A stretch of DNA of 48,778 nucleotides from CAZHJK01 sp964533275 (lineage in GTDB: Bacteria > Bacillota > Clostridia > Eubacteriales > Garciellaceae): positions 1 through 48,778 of the forward strand of contig CAZHJK010000021.1 of assembly GCA_964533275.1 (NCBI GenBank), in the 5' to 3' direction. Below the pieces are notes generated by a model. It ran no database searches. It saw nothing but the letters and a program-made list of their open reading frames with translations, and had not been told where the DNA came from. This document shows, piece after piece, positions 24,967-33,588 of the stretch (the stretch's first letter is position 1; every line of letters starts with the position of its first letter). Made by a program: the position numbers and the translations under genes.

Positions 24967-27447
24967 TTATGTTTCAGACTTTTCTTCAGTGTTTTCGGGT
25001 AATTGATCCTTTTTCTTTTCACTTTCTTCTTCCTGTTTTTTTTCTTCTGTATCCTCTTTAATCTGTTTTTCTGCAGCTTTTTCCTCATCCTCTTTTTTTA
25101 GTTTTTCTTTTTCTATCATTTCTAATATTTGTTTTTTTTGTGATGGCGAAATAGCTATTATGCTGCCTCTGTTTTCTGGATGATATCCTGGATTAACTGG
25201 CTTTACTGGTGATGGAAAACGATCTCCTGGTTTTTGAATATATACTTTATCACCTATAGAAATATGATAATTATCCTTTTTAGTAGGTATGGTACCCGAT
25301 ATGAACAATTCTGTAATAACTTTAGAACCACGGGGATCCTTATAACTAAGGGATGTGGGAATTTTTCCAGAGACTGTATCTATTTTAGCTTTTTTTATAC
25401 CTTTGGGCATATGTGGAAATGGTTTAGGTTCTAAATCTTTATGAATATCCCTCATTACCTTTTCCCACATAAGTGCTGGTCCAGGTTTAGAACCACCATA
25501 TATATTAATATTTAAATTATAAGTTTTACCATTTGCTACTATCTTATTATTATCGTAGCCATACCAAACTGCAGAAGTATAATAAGGCGTATAGCCAACA
25601 AACCAAGCATGCATTTGCTTATCAGTTGTACCGGTTTTTCCAGCAATCTCTACTTTAGGTAATGAAATATTAGTTGTTCCTCCCCTTGGAACATCCTTTA
25701 ATACATCGGTTATAAGATATGCTGTCTGGGGTGAAACAACATTTATTTGTTCTTTTTTATTTTCTAGAATAATCTTTCCAGTAGCATCCACTACTTTTGT
25801 ATAAAATATTGGATTCCTGCGAACACCCATATTAGGAAAGGTAGTAAATGCGCTAGCCATTGCCAACGGTGTTTGACCTTCACTATATCCTCCTAAGGCT
25901 AAAGCTGCAGGGGTAGCACCTTTCATATTTAATCCAAATCTTTCACCATATTCTATGGAGGTTTCAAGTCCAATATCAAAGAGTGCCTGAACTGCAACTA
26001 CATTTAAGGAGCGTGTTAAACCTCTACGAACAGTAGTCATTCCGGAGCTACCTCCACCAGAATTACGAGGGGGCCAATCATCTTGTCCTGGAATAGGTAC
26101 TTTAATTGGAACATCATCATAGGTTGTGGCTAAGGTTATTTTTTTACTATCTATTCCAGGAGCATAGACAGTAAGAGGTTTTGTAGATGAACCCGGTTGA
26201 AAGCCTCTCAATGCTCTATTTAAAGTAAGATTACCTTCTTTGTTTCTGCCTCCTACTATACCTTTAACCTCTCCAGTTACATTTTCTATAACAACCATAG
26301 CTCCTTCAGGATTATAGTTAATATCTTGATTTAATTCCTTGGATTTTTCCTTTGAAGCTTTCTTGGCATTTGAGGATTGTTTTGGAAAAAGCTTATCATT
26401 TTGAAAATTTTTATCCATTAATGACTGAATATTAACATCTATGGTTGAATAAATTTTCAAACCGCTGTTTAATAAATAATCTACAGCTTTTTCACGGGAT
26501 TCTTCTATTGACAGATCCGAGTAATATTTATCTCTAAGATCTTGCACTACCTGTTCATATAGAGCATCAGTAAAATAGGAATACATGTTAGTGGTCGGAG
26601 GCGCTTTTAAGCCCAAATCATTATTAAGCAATTGTTTTTTTGCCTCTTCATATTCTTTTTCATCAATAAATGATAATTCCTTCATCTTTTTAATAACTGC
26701 TAAGGCACGACCTTGATTTTTAGAAGAGTAAAGAACATTACCATCTTCATCAAAGGAAATGCCATAACTAACATCCTCTTTTTCTTCAATAATATATGGT
26801 TTATAGTGGGTAGGAGCCTTAGGAATAGCAGCTAAAACAGCTGCTTGAGCTATGGATAGTTCTTCAACATCTCTTCTGAAATATGTATTAGAAGCTGCTT
26901 GTATACCATGAGCATAGGCAAAATTAATTTTATTTAAATAATTTTCAAGTATTTCATCTTTATCTATAATTTTTTCTAATTTTATAGAAAGATAAGCTTC
27001 CTTGATTTTTCTACTAATTTCTTTTTTGGGAGTTAAATGGGTTAATTTAATTAATTGCTGGGTAATGGTACTTCCACCAGCAACTGTAGGGTTCTTTTGT
27101 TTTATTCCATCAAATAAGGCGCGACTTATTCCTTGTATATCAATTCCAAAATGCTCACGAAATCGTTCATCCTCAATAGCAATAAATGCATTAGTTACAT
27201 GATCAGGTATAATATCTATACTTATAATTTCTCTTTTTTCTTTTCCTTGTAATTCTTCATAAAAATCACCATTAGTATCAAGAATTACAGAGGTTTGTAT
27301 ATAATCAAATTTACTTAAATCCAAAGGTGGACTTTCATCAATATAGGTATATACAATTCCAGATGCAGTACCCGCTAGGACAAACATTAAAAACAAAGTA
27401 GAAATAAGTAAATATTTAAATATAGTTATGAGCTTTTCCCTGTTCAT
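24967..27447 (-). CDS. class A penicillin-binding protein (PBP1A-like)
   Basis: Bifunctional peptidoglycan synthase, 826 residues. A membrane segment (about 10-34), glycosyltransferase 51 domain with IEDERFREHFG (catalytic Glu92) and GGSTITQQL, then a transpeptidase domain with the active serine in PGSSTKPL, SLN in RSLNVVAVQ, and KTGTT. The last 75 residues are almost only Lys and Glu, a charged tail of unknown use that is common in PBP1A proteins of Bacillota. It differs from the enzyme at 16294 by its plain membrane anchor and this tail. GGAGG precedes the ATG. A perfect inverted repeat at 27478-27510 lies upstream. Confidence 0.94.
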   Translation of the reverse strand: MNREKLITIFKYLLISTLFLMFVLAGTASGIVYTYIDESPPLDLSKFDYIQTSVILDTNGDFYEELQGKEKREIISIDIIPDHVTNAFIAIEDERFREHFGIDIQGISRALFDGIKQKNPTVAGGSTITQQLIKLTHLTPKKEISRKIKEAYLSIKLEKIIDKDEILENYLNKINFAYAHGIQAASNTYFRRDVEELSIAQAAVLAAIPKAPTHYKPYIIEEKEDVSYGISFDEDGNVLYSSKNQGRALAVIKKMKELSFIDEKEYEEAKKQLLNNDLGLKAPPTTNMYSYFTDALYEQVVQDLRDKYYSDLSIEESREKAVDYLLNSGLKIYSTIDVNIQSLMDKNFQNDKLFPKQSSNAKKASKEKSKELNQDINYNPEGAMVVIENVTGEVKGIVGGRNKEGNLTLNRALRGFQPGSSTKPLTVYAPGIDSKKITLATTYDDVPIKVPIPGQDDWPPRNSGGGSSGMTTVRRGLTRSLNVVAVQALFDIGLETSIEYGERFGLNMKGATPAALALGGYSEGQTPLAMASAFTTFPNMGVRRNPIFYTKVVDATGKIILENKKEQINVVSPQTAYLITDVLKDVPRGGTTNISLPKVEIAGKTGTTDKQMHAWFVGYTPYYTSAVWYGYDNNKIVANGKTYNLNINIYGGSKPGPALMWEKVMRDIHKDLEPKPFPHMPKGIKKAKIDTVSGKIPTSLSYKDPRGSKVITELFISGTIPTKKDNYHISIGDKVYIQKPGDRFPSPVKPVNPGYHPENRGSIIAISPSQKKQILEMIEKEKLKKEDEEKAAEKQIKEDTEEKKQEEESEKKKDQLPENTEEKSET

Positions 27448-27477
27448 TTTCTACCTCCACTAATAATTTAGATGTAT

Positions 27478-27510
27478 TTACTAGGAGTATAAAACCTTTT
27501 CACCTAGTAA
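27478..27510 (-). promoter_or_regulatory. inverted repeat upstream of the second PBP gene
   Basis: TTACTAGG (27478-27485) and CCTAGTAA (27503-27510), perfect eight-base arms around 17 bases. Read on the reverse strand, the spacer holds a TATACT that could be a -10 box, so the repeat may be an operator. No good -35 box was found. Confidence 0.35.
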
Positions 27511-27805
27511 TATATTCAAAATATTATTAATTATTATTAATTTATAATTATTTTCATAAAGATGATAAAAATGACCTATATAAGGGTAATATATTAAAAT
27601 ATAAATATGAAAATAGTAGAGGAAAATAATAACAAAAGTAATGTGTATGTATCATAATTAAAATAATTACTATTTAAGTATCGTTATTTTGTAATAATAA
27701 TACAAAGGATAGAAGCTTAAATTGTAGAATTCTTTTAGATAAAAGTATAAAACATAAATAAAAAAATTCATAAAGAAAATATCGATAAGGTATAGGAGGC
27801 AAAGT
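27511..27805 (+). other. AT-rich intergenic region before the molybdenum hydroxylase operon
   Basis: No gene or RNA seen. A weak promoter candidate is TTGTAG (27722-27727), 18 bases, TATAAA (27746-27751), reading towards the gene at 27806. The rest is low-complexity AT. Confidence 0.4.
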
Positions 27806-28648
27806 ATGAATAAGTATGATTATATTAAAGCCAAAACGCTGGATGAAGTAAGTAAATTACTTATAGAAAAAAACGGAAAAGCAACAATATTAAATGGTGG
27901 CACGGACCTTCTTGTTAGATTAAGAGAAAATCTAATTGAACCTGAGCTAGTAATAGATATTAAAGGTATCAAAGAATTGAGAGGAATAAGCTTTGATGAT
28001 CAAGTTGGTCTCACTATAGGAGCTTTAACAACTATGAATGAGTTGGGTGAAATTGATGAAATTAATAAAAATTATGCATTTTTAGCAGATGCAGCTCATA
28101 CTGTTGGATCTGTTCAAATAAGAAATAGAGCAACATTAGTTGGTAATATTTGTAATGCTTCACCTTTAGCTGATACTGCAACTTCCTTACTTGTATTAAA
28201 TGCAAAAATAAATACTTATCATGTGGAAAAGGGTGAAAGAACGATATCAATTCACGAATTTTTTACCGGCCCGAGAACTAATAGTCTGGAATTAGGGGAA
28301 ATTGTAGTATCAATTACCATTCCCACAGTGAAGGGAAAAGGCGTATATTTAAAAAATGCTCGTAGAGCAGAAGTTGACCTTAGTACTGTTGCTGTAGCTG
28401 CCTTTAAAGATGATAAAAATCAATATAAAATTGCTTTGGGTTCTGTTGCAGCGACTCCAATAAGAGCTTTTAAGGCAGAAGAAATACTTAACAATGGAGA
28501 TGTAACCGATGCAACTGTTTTACAGGCTGCTAAGGTTGCCAGAGAAACAGCAACACCTATTACAGATATTCGTGCATCAAAGGATTATCGTTCTGAAATG
28601 GTGGAAGTTATGACTAAAAGAGCTATAAAAAAATTATTAGAAGCTTAG
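27806..28648 (+). CDS. xanthine dehydrogenase family, FAD-binding subunit
   Basis: Medium subunit of a molybdenum hydroxylase, 280 residues. It carries FAD and passes electrons from the iron-sulfur centres to NAD+ or another acceptor. Family signatures are ILNGGTDLLVRLRE (about 28-41, FAD binding) and VGSVQIRNRATLVGNICNASPLAD (about 96-119). Size fits CoxM/XdhB-like subunits. AGGAGG lies upstream. First gene of an operon whose next members encode the 2Fe-2S and molybdopterin subunits, 12 and 0 bases apart. Confidence 0.92.
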   Translation: MNKYDYIKAKTLDEVSKLLIEKNGKATILNGGTDLLVRLRENLIEPELVIDIKGIKELRGISFDDQVGLTIGALTTMNELGEIDEINKNYAFLADAAHTVGSVQIRNRATLVGNICNASPLADTATSLLVLNAKINTYHVEKGERTISIHEFFTGPRTNSLELGEIVVSITIPTVKGKGVYLKNARRAEVDLSTVAVAAFKDDKNQYKIALGSVAATPIRAFKAEEILNNGDVTDATVLQAAKVARETATPITDIRASKDYRSEMVEVMTKRAIKKLLEA

Positions 28649-28660
28649 GAGGAAAAACAT

Positions 28661-29143
28661 ATGGTTGAAATAAACTTTACTATTAATGGAGAAAAAGTTA
28701 ATAAGCAAGTAGATCCAAATAAAACCTTGCTAAAATATATAAGAGAAGATTTAGATTTGACAGGTACTAAGGAAGGCTGCGGGGCAGGAGAATGTGGTGC
28801 CTGTACAGTTCTTGTAGATGGCAAGGCTGTTAATTCATGTTTAATGCTGGCAGTTGAGGCAGATGGAAAAGAAATTACTACTATAGAGGGTGTTTCTGAT
28901 GGATATAATTTAGATCCATTGCAAGAAGCCTTTATTGAAAATGCTGCATTACAATGCGGTTTTTGTACACCAGGTATGATAATGTCTGCTAAGGCATTAC
29001 TTAAGAAAAATCCAACTCCAAATGAAGATGAGGTTAAGAGCGCGATTAGTGGGAATTTATGCCGTTGCACAGGATATAAAAAAATTATAGATGCTATTAT
29101 GGATATTTCAAAACAAAATTCTAAGGAACGGGGGGACGAATAG
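28661..29143 (+). CDS. xanthine dehydrogenase family, 2Fe-2S subunit
   Basis: Small subunit, 160 residues, holding two 2Fe-2S clusters that link the molybdenum site to FAD. The plant-ferredoxin-type cluster uses Cys40, Cys45, Cys48 and Cys60 (GCGAGECGACTVLVDG and then NSC). The second, alpha-helical domain has Cys99, Cys102, Cys134 and Cys136 (QCGFCTPG and CRCTGY). All eight cysteines are present. The ribosome binding site is GGAGG just after the upstream stop codon. Confidence 0.95.
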   Translation: MVEINFTINGEKVNKQVDPNKTLLKYIREDLDLTGTKEGCGAGECGACTVLVDGKAVNSCLMLAVEADGKEITTIEGVSDGYNLDPLQEAFIENAALQCGFCTPGMIMSAKALLKKNPTPNEDEVKSAISGNLCRCTGYKKIIDAIMDISKQNSKERGDE

Positions 29144-31483
29144 ATGGATTATGTTGGTAAGAGTATTAAAAGAGTAGACGGAATAAAAAAGGTTACTGGA
29201 TATACTAAATACACTGACGATATTAAAATGTCAAAGATGCTGTACGCTAAGGCGAAAAGAAGTCCCCTTGCTCATGCAAAAATTTTAAGTATTGATACAA
29301 GTAAGGCAGAGAAATTACCAGGGGTGAAGGCTGTTATAACAGGTAAGGATATACCTATACGGGTTGGATTATATCTTGAAGACAAAACATTTTTAGCAGT
29401 AGATAAGGTTAGATATGCTGGAGAAGCAGTGGCAGCGGTTGCAGCTGATACTGTAGAAATAGCAACTGAAGCCTGTGAATTAATTGAAGTGGAATATGAG
29501 AAATTACCTGGAGTATATGGAATAAAAGATGCAATTGCAAAGGATGCACCATTGGTACATGAGGATTTAGGTGAATACAAACATGGGAGTATTTTCTTTC
29601 CGGAACCAGGAACGAATATAAGCAACCATTATAAAATTATAAAAGGGGATATTAACAAGGGATTTGCTGAGGCAGACTATATTTTTGAAAATGAATATTA
29701 TGTACCTCATATCCAACACTCTCCTATTGAAACCCATAGTACTATTGCCCAAGCAGAGCCAGATGGTAAGTTGAATGTATGGGCAGGATGTCAATCTCCC
29801 TATGCAGTTAGAGCTGCATTATCTGCTGCTTTAGAATTACCATTACACAAAGTAAGAGTTTCTTCTCCTCAAGTTGGTGGCGGATTTGGAGGAAAAGCCG
29901 GAACCACTTTAGAGGGAATAGTTATACCATTAGCTCAAAAATGTTTAGGTAGACCGGTGAAATTAACCTATACAAGAGAAGAAGAATTTATTGCTAGCTT
30001 TGTACGACAAGGATTATTGGGAAAAATGAAGACAGGAGTTCGTAAGGATGGTAAAATAGTTGCACAAGAAATAACTTATTATTGGGATGGAGGAGCATAT
30101 ACAGAGTATGGAGTAAATATTGCTAGATCCGGTGGATATTCTTCTGTTGGACCCTATGATGTAGAAAATGTAAGAGCAGATTCCCTTTGTGTATATACCA
30201 ATCATCCTGTGGGAGGTCCCTATAGAGGATTCGGTATGTCAGAAATACATTTTTGTATAGAACAAAACATGGATGCAGTTGCTGCTGCAATGAATATAGA
30301 TCCAGCCGAATTCAGGAGAATAAACTGTCTTAAGGAAGGTGGGCACAATGTTACCGGTCAGCAGGTTTTTAATGTTGGATTAACGGATTGTATTGAAGCA
30401 GTCACAGAGGATATGAAATGGGAAGAAAAGGTAAACACAGAAATAAAGGATGGGAAAATCAGAGGAAAGGGAATATCTCTTGCTTTTAAAGCTCCATCTA
30501 TGCCTAACAATGTTCCATCCTCTTCGATAGTAAGATTTAACGAAGATGGAACAGCACATTTATCTGTTACTGCAATGGATATAGGTCAAGGTTCAGATAC
30601 AGTTTTAACTCAAATTGCCTCTGAAGTGCTGCAACTACCACCTGAAAAGATTTTAATTACTACAGGTGATACAGAAAACACGCCCTATGAATGGCAAACC
30701 GTTGCAAGTCGAATCACTTATTGTGCTGGAAATGCAGTTTATAGAGCTGCAGAGGATGCTAAATCCCAATTCTTGGAGCTTGGGGCAAAGGGTTTAGGAT
30801 TATCTCCTGAGGAAGTAGAGTTAAAGGAAGAAGCTGTAGTATCAAAAGCTGATCCCGACAAAAGAATGCCATTTAGTTCATTATCTATGGGATTAACTAT
30901 GCCAGATGGCTCAGGTATTCATGGACCTATCATTGGTCGTGGGGCTTTTATTCCCCCAGAAGTAAAGGATACTGATCCTGAAACAGGACAAGGAGAAAAA
31001 CCTACAGCTTTCTGGACTTATGGAGCTCAAGTAAGTGAAGTGGAAATAGATATTGAAACTGGAGATATAAGGGTTCCTACAACAGCAGCAGCTTTTAATG
31101 TTGGGAAGGTAATTAATCCACAATTATGTGAAGCACAAATTGAAGGTGGGATAGTCCAAGGTTTAGGCTCAGTTCTCTGGGAAGAACTTGTATTAGAAAA
31201 GGGAATCGCAAAAAATCCAAGCTATGTTGATTACAAAATCCCAACTTCAGTTGATATACCTGAAATGAAAGTATCTCTAATTGAAATTGCTGAACCAACA
31301 GGACCCTATGGTGCAAGAGGTGTGGCAGAGCCAGCAATGGTTGCAACTGCTCCTTCTATAGCAAATGCAGTATATAATGCACTGGGTGTTAGAATAGAAA
31401 CTATGCCCTTAACAAAAGAGAGAATACTAAATGCTGTAAAGCAAAGTAAAAAGGTGCAGGATTATTTAAAGAATATGAAATAG
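29144..31483 (+). CDS. xanthine dehydrogenase family, molybdopterin-binding catalytic subunit
   Basis: Large catalytic subunit, 779 residues, which hydroxylates a purine, aldehyde or similar substrate at the molybdenum cofactor. Seen: the N-terminal VGKSIKRVDGIKKVTGYTKYT, the QVGGGFGGKAG loop that contacts molybdopterin, GPYRGFGMSE, and the C-terminal GARGVAEPAM containing the catalytic glutamate. The carbon monoxide dehydrogenase cysteine loop (VAYRCSFR type) is absent, so it is not CoxL. Exact substrate is uncertain; xanthine is the default for the family. The gene starts at the codon directly after the upstream stop. No cofactor sulfurase (XdhC type) or purine gene is nearby. A long palindromic terminator follows. 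Confidence 0.9.
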   Translation: MDYVGKSIKRVDGIKKVTGYTKYTDDIKMSKMLYAKAKRSPLAHAKILSIDTSKAEKLPGVKAVITGKDIPIRVGLYLEDKTFLAVDKVRYAGEAVAAVAADTVEIATEACELIEVEYEKLPGVYGIKDAIAKDAPLVHEDLGEYKHGSIFFPEPGTNISNHYKIIKGDINKGFAEADYIFENEYYVPHIQHSPIETHSTIAQAEPDGKLNVWAGCQSPYAVRAALSAALELPLHKVRVSSPQVGGGFGGKAGTTLEGIVIPLAQKCLGRPVKLTYTREEEFIASFVRQGLLGKMKTGVRKDGKIVAQEITYYWDGGAYTEYGVNIARSGGYSSVGPYDVENVRADSLCVYTNHPVGGPYRGFGMSEIHFCIEQNMDAVAAAMNIDPAEFRRINCLKEGGHNVTGQQVFNVGLTDCIEAVTEDMKWEEKVNTEIKDGKIRGKGISLAFKAPSMPNNVPSSSIVRFNEDGTAHLSVTAMDIGQGSDTVLTQIASEVLQLPPEKILITTGDTENTPYEWQTVASRITYCAGNAVYRAAEDAKSQFLELGAKGLGLSPEEVELKEEAVVSKADPDKRMPFSSLSMGLTMPDGSGIHGPIIGRGAFIPPEVKDTDPETGQGEKPTAFWTYGAQVSEVEIDIETGDIRVPTTAAAFNVGKVINPQLCEAQIEGGIVQGLGSVLWEELVLEKGIAKNPSYVDYKIPTSVDIPEMKVSLIEIAEPTGPYGARGVAEPAMVATAPSIANAVYNALGVRIETMPLTKERILNAVKQSKKVQDYLKNMK

Positions 31484-31490
31484 TTAATTA

Positions 31491-31533
31491 TAAATTTAAA
31501 ATAAAGTCCTCAGAGGACTTTATTTTAAATTTA
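31491..31533 (+). terminator. 43-base palindromic terminator of the molybdenum hydroxylase operon
   Basis: Perfect 21-base arms (31491-31511 and 31513-31533) around a single base. The core GTCCTC/GAGGAC flanked by A/T runs acts as a terminator in either direction. Confidence 0.85.
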
Positions 31534-31586
31534 GTCTATAATATTATAATCGGTATACATTAAATTTAATAAAAAGGTTGATAGAT

Positions 31587-32861
31587 TTGAAAGAAGAAAA
31601 AATATTAAATGATAAGCAGATTGAACAGAAAGTATATAGGAATCTAAAAAGAAATTGGGTTCTAAGTTATATGGATGGAATTTTTATAACCGGAGGGATG
31701 GGCTTTGTAGCATTAAACACAGTACTTACCTATTTTGTTAGCGAGTTTACAAACTCAACAATAATAATTGGTTTATTAACATCTATATCGCTCTTAGGTA
31801 AATACTTTCCTCAAATGTTAGGTGCTAAAATATTAGAAGGTAAGACACATAATAAGCGATATGTTATAACCTTTGGATTATTACAACGACTGCCTTGGTT
31901 TTTTATGGCATTCATTACCTATAAATATGCCATAGATAAACCTTTATTTACTATGGTATCTTTTTATATTCTCTATGGATTTTATACTGTAGCTAGTGGG
32001 ATGTTTAATCCAGGTTGGATCGATTTAATAGCTAAAGTTATTCCTATTCAATTAAGGGGTAGATTTTTTGGTATGCGTAAATTTTTTGGAGGAGGCATGA
32101 AGTTTTTAGGTTCTTTTGCAATAGCTTGGCTATTTGCTGAATATTTTTTCCCAATTAATTATGCTTTAGCTTTTTTGATTGCAGGTGTTAGTTCTTCTAT
32201 ATCATATCTATTTCTCATAAATATGAAGGAGGTAGGAAAACCAAGGAGACCAAAGAAAATTTCCTTTTTAGAATATATTAAGAGATTACCTATTATATTA
32301 AAAACAAATAAGAATTTTACTAGATATATTATTTCATCATCCTTTATAGTTTTTTATAATATGGCAACTGCTTTTTATATTATTTATGGGAAAGAGCAAT
32401 TAAACATTGGAACAGAAAGCATTGGAGTATTAACTGGGATATTATTAGCTACCCAGTCAATCTTTAGTATTATATGGGGTTATGTGAGTGATAAAAAGGG
32501 TCATAAATTAGTATTGGTTATTTCTACATTTTTATTTATATTATCAGCACTTACGATATTATTTACTAAAAATATATTCTTATTATATATAGTATTTTTT
32601 CTTAACGGGACAGCGATAAGTGCCAGAGAGGTTTCGGAAACCAATATTATACTTGAATTTTGTAGTGAGGATGAAAGACCTACTTATCTGGGGCTTAACA
32701 ATACATTAATAGCACCACTTCTTTCTATTACTCCCTTGGTAGGAGGAATAATTTTAAACTATTTTAATTATTCTTTTCTATTAATATCTTCTATTATACT
32801 AATGCTTATTGGATTAATTATATTAGGATTATATGTTAAAAATCCCAGATACATTAGATAG
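31587..32861 (+). CDS. major facilitator superfamily transporter
   Basis: A 424-residue membrane protein with about 12 hydrophobic segments and the two-halves layout of the MFS. The conserved loop between helices 8 and 9 is seen as GYVSDKKGHK. Substrate cannot be told. TTG 31587 is chosen because AAGG lies nine bases ahead; an in-frame TTG at 31578 overlaps that site. It is cut off from the upstream operon by the palindromic terminator and ended by its own at 32902. Confidence 0.82.
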   Translation: MKEEKILNDKQIEQKVYRNLKRNWVLSYMDGIFITGGMGFVALNTVLTYFVSEFTNSTIIIGLLTSISLLGKYFPQMLGAKILEGKTHNKRYVITFGLLQRLPWFFMAFITYKYAIDKPLFTMVSFYILYGFYTVASGMFNPGWIDLIAKVIPIQLRGRFFGMRKFFGGGMKFLGSFAIAWLFAEYFFPINYALAFLIAGVSSSISYLFLINMKEVGKPRRPKKISFLEYIKRLPIILKTNKNFTRYIISSSFIVFYNMATAFYIIYGKEQLNIGTESIGVLTGILLATQSIFSIIWGYVSDKKGHKLVLVISTFLFILSALTILFTKNIFLLYIVFFLNGTAISAREVSETNIILEFCSEDERPTYLGLNNTLIAPLLSITPLVGGIILNYFNYSFLLISSIILMLIGLIILGLYVKNPRYIR

Positions 32862-32901
32862 GGCTCACTTAAAATTTCTTCATCTGTAATTGAAACAAAA
32901 T

Positions 32902-32933
32902 TTAGCGTGCAATAGCGCACGCTTAATTTTTTT
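32902..32933. terminator. terminator between convergent genes
   Basis: AGCGTGC pairs with GCACGCT around six bases, followed by seven T residues on the forward strand; an A-rich run on the other side gives a T-rich tail on the reverse strand too. Confidence 0.88.
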
Positions 32934-32966
32934 ACTTTATGAATAAAGCTATAGTTTCTAGAACCT

Positions 32967-33419
32967 TTAATAACCCATGGATTTTAATTTTATAGAGTAG
33001 GTTGTGCAGAGTTGCAATAATTGTTTTTGCTCAAGTGTAATATGATTAATAAAAATTTTCCAACTATTATCCTTTGCAGGTAAATCTTCTAAGGTTTTTA
33101 AAGAATTTAAAAAATCAACATCCACTTTTAGAACATCCTGTAGTAGAGTGGAGATATTTAATAATAAATGTTGTTCAGTTATAGAGGGAGAGGGATAGAA
33201 ATTCCATTGATGTTGAATAACAAGTATCTCCCTGCTTATTCTATTAAAATCCTTGAAATTTTTATTCAATGTTTCTTTTATACTTGAACTAATGTCTATT
33301 TCTTGATTTTGAGCTATTTTTTTTATAAATATAGGATGTTCTTTAGAAAGATCTACCCAAAAGTTTATTTCATTAAGTAATTGTGAAACATAGGGAAGTA
33401 TTCCATTATTATAGTACAT
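32967..33419 (-). CDS. DUF2935-like protein
   Basis: A 150-residue, mostly helical, probably cytoplasmic protein. EINFWVDLSKEHPIFIKKIA near residue 17 resembles the EHA-type helix of DUF2935 proteins, and INHITLEQKQLLQ near 124 carries His and Glu in a helix, which could bind metal. DUF2935 proteins in spore formers are usually about twice this long with two such modules, so this would be a single-module form. Assignment is from pattern only and function is unknown. Ribosome binding site GGAAAGGAG lies upstream of the ATG at 33419. Confidence 0.55.
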   Translation of the reverse strand: MYYNNGILPYVSQLLNEINFWVDLSKEHPIFIKKIAQNQEIDISSSIKETLNKNFKDFNRISREILVIQHQWNFYPSPSITEQHLLLNISTLLQDVLKVDVDFLNSLKTLEDLPAKDNSWKIFINHITLEQKQLLQLCTTYSIKLKSMGY

Positions 33420-33511
33420 TGTTTTTCTCCTTTCCTTTTGTAGTCTTATTATATAAATATGTTTTTAATGAAAAATATACCCATACATTATAAAAGAATA
33501 GACATACAAAG

Positions 33512-33540
33512 TTGTTAGATTTCAAAGAATAAGCTATAAT
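33512..33540 (+). promoter_or_regulatory. sigma-A promoter of ychF
   Basis: TTGTTA at 33512-33517, 17-base spacer, TATAAT at 33535-33540, about 50 bases before the gene. Confidence 0.7.
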
Positions 33541-33588
33541 AAACAATGACAAATAACAGATTTTAGTAACTAGAAATGAGGTATATAG

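Noticed and set aside
28645..29070. A 141-codon reading frame antisense to the 2Fe-2S subunit gene
   Set aside because: The forward strand encodes a complete 2Fe-2S subunit with all eight cysteines; the antisense frame is a shadow.
29144..31483. Carbon monoxide dehydrogenase large subunit
   Set aside because: The characteristic cysteine loop of CoxL is missing; the GPYRGFGMSE region is of the xanthine dehydrogenase kind.
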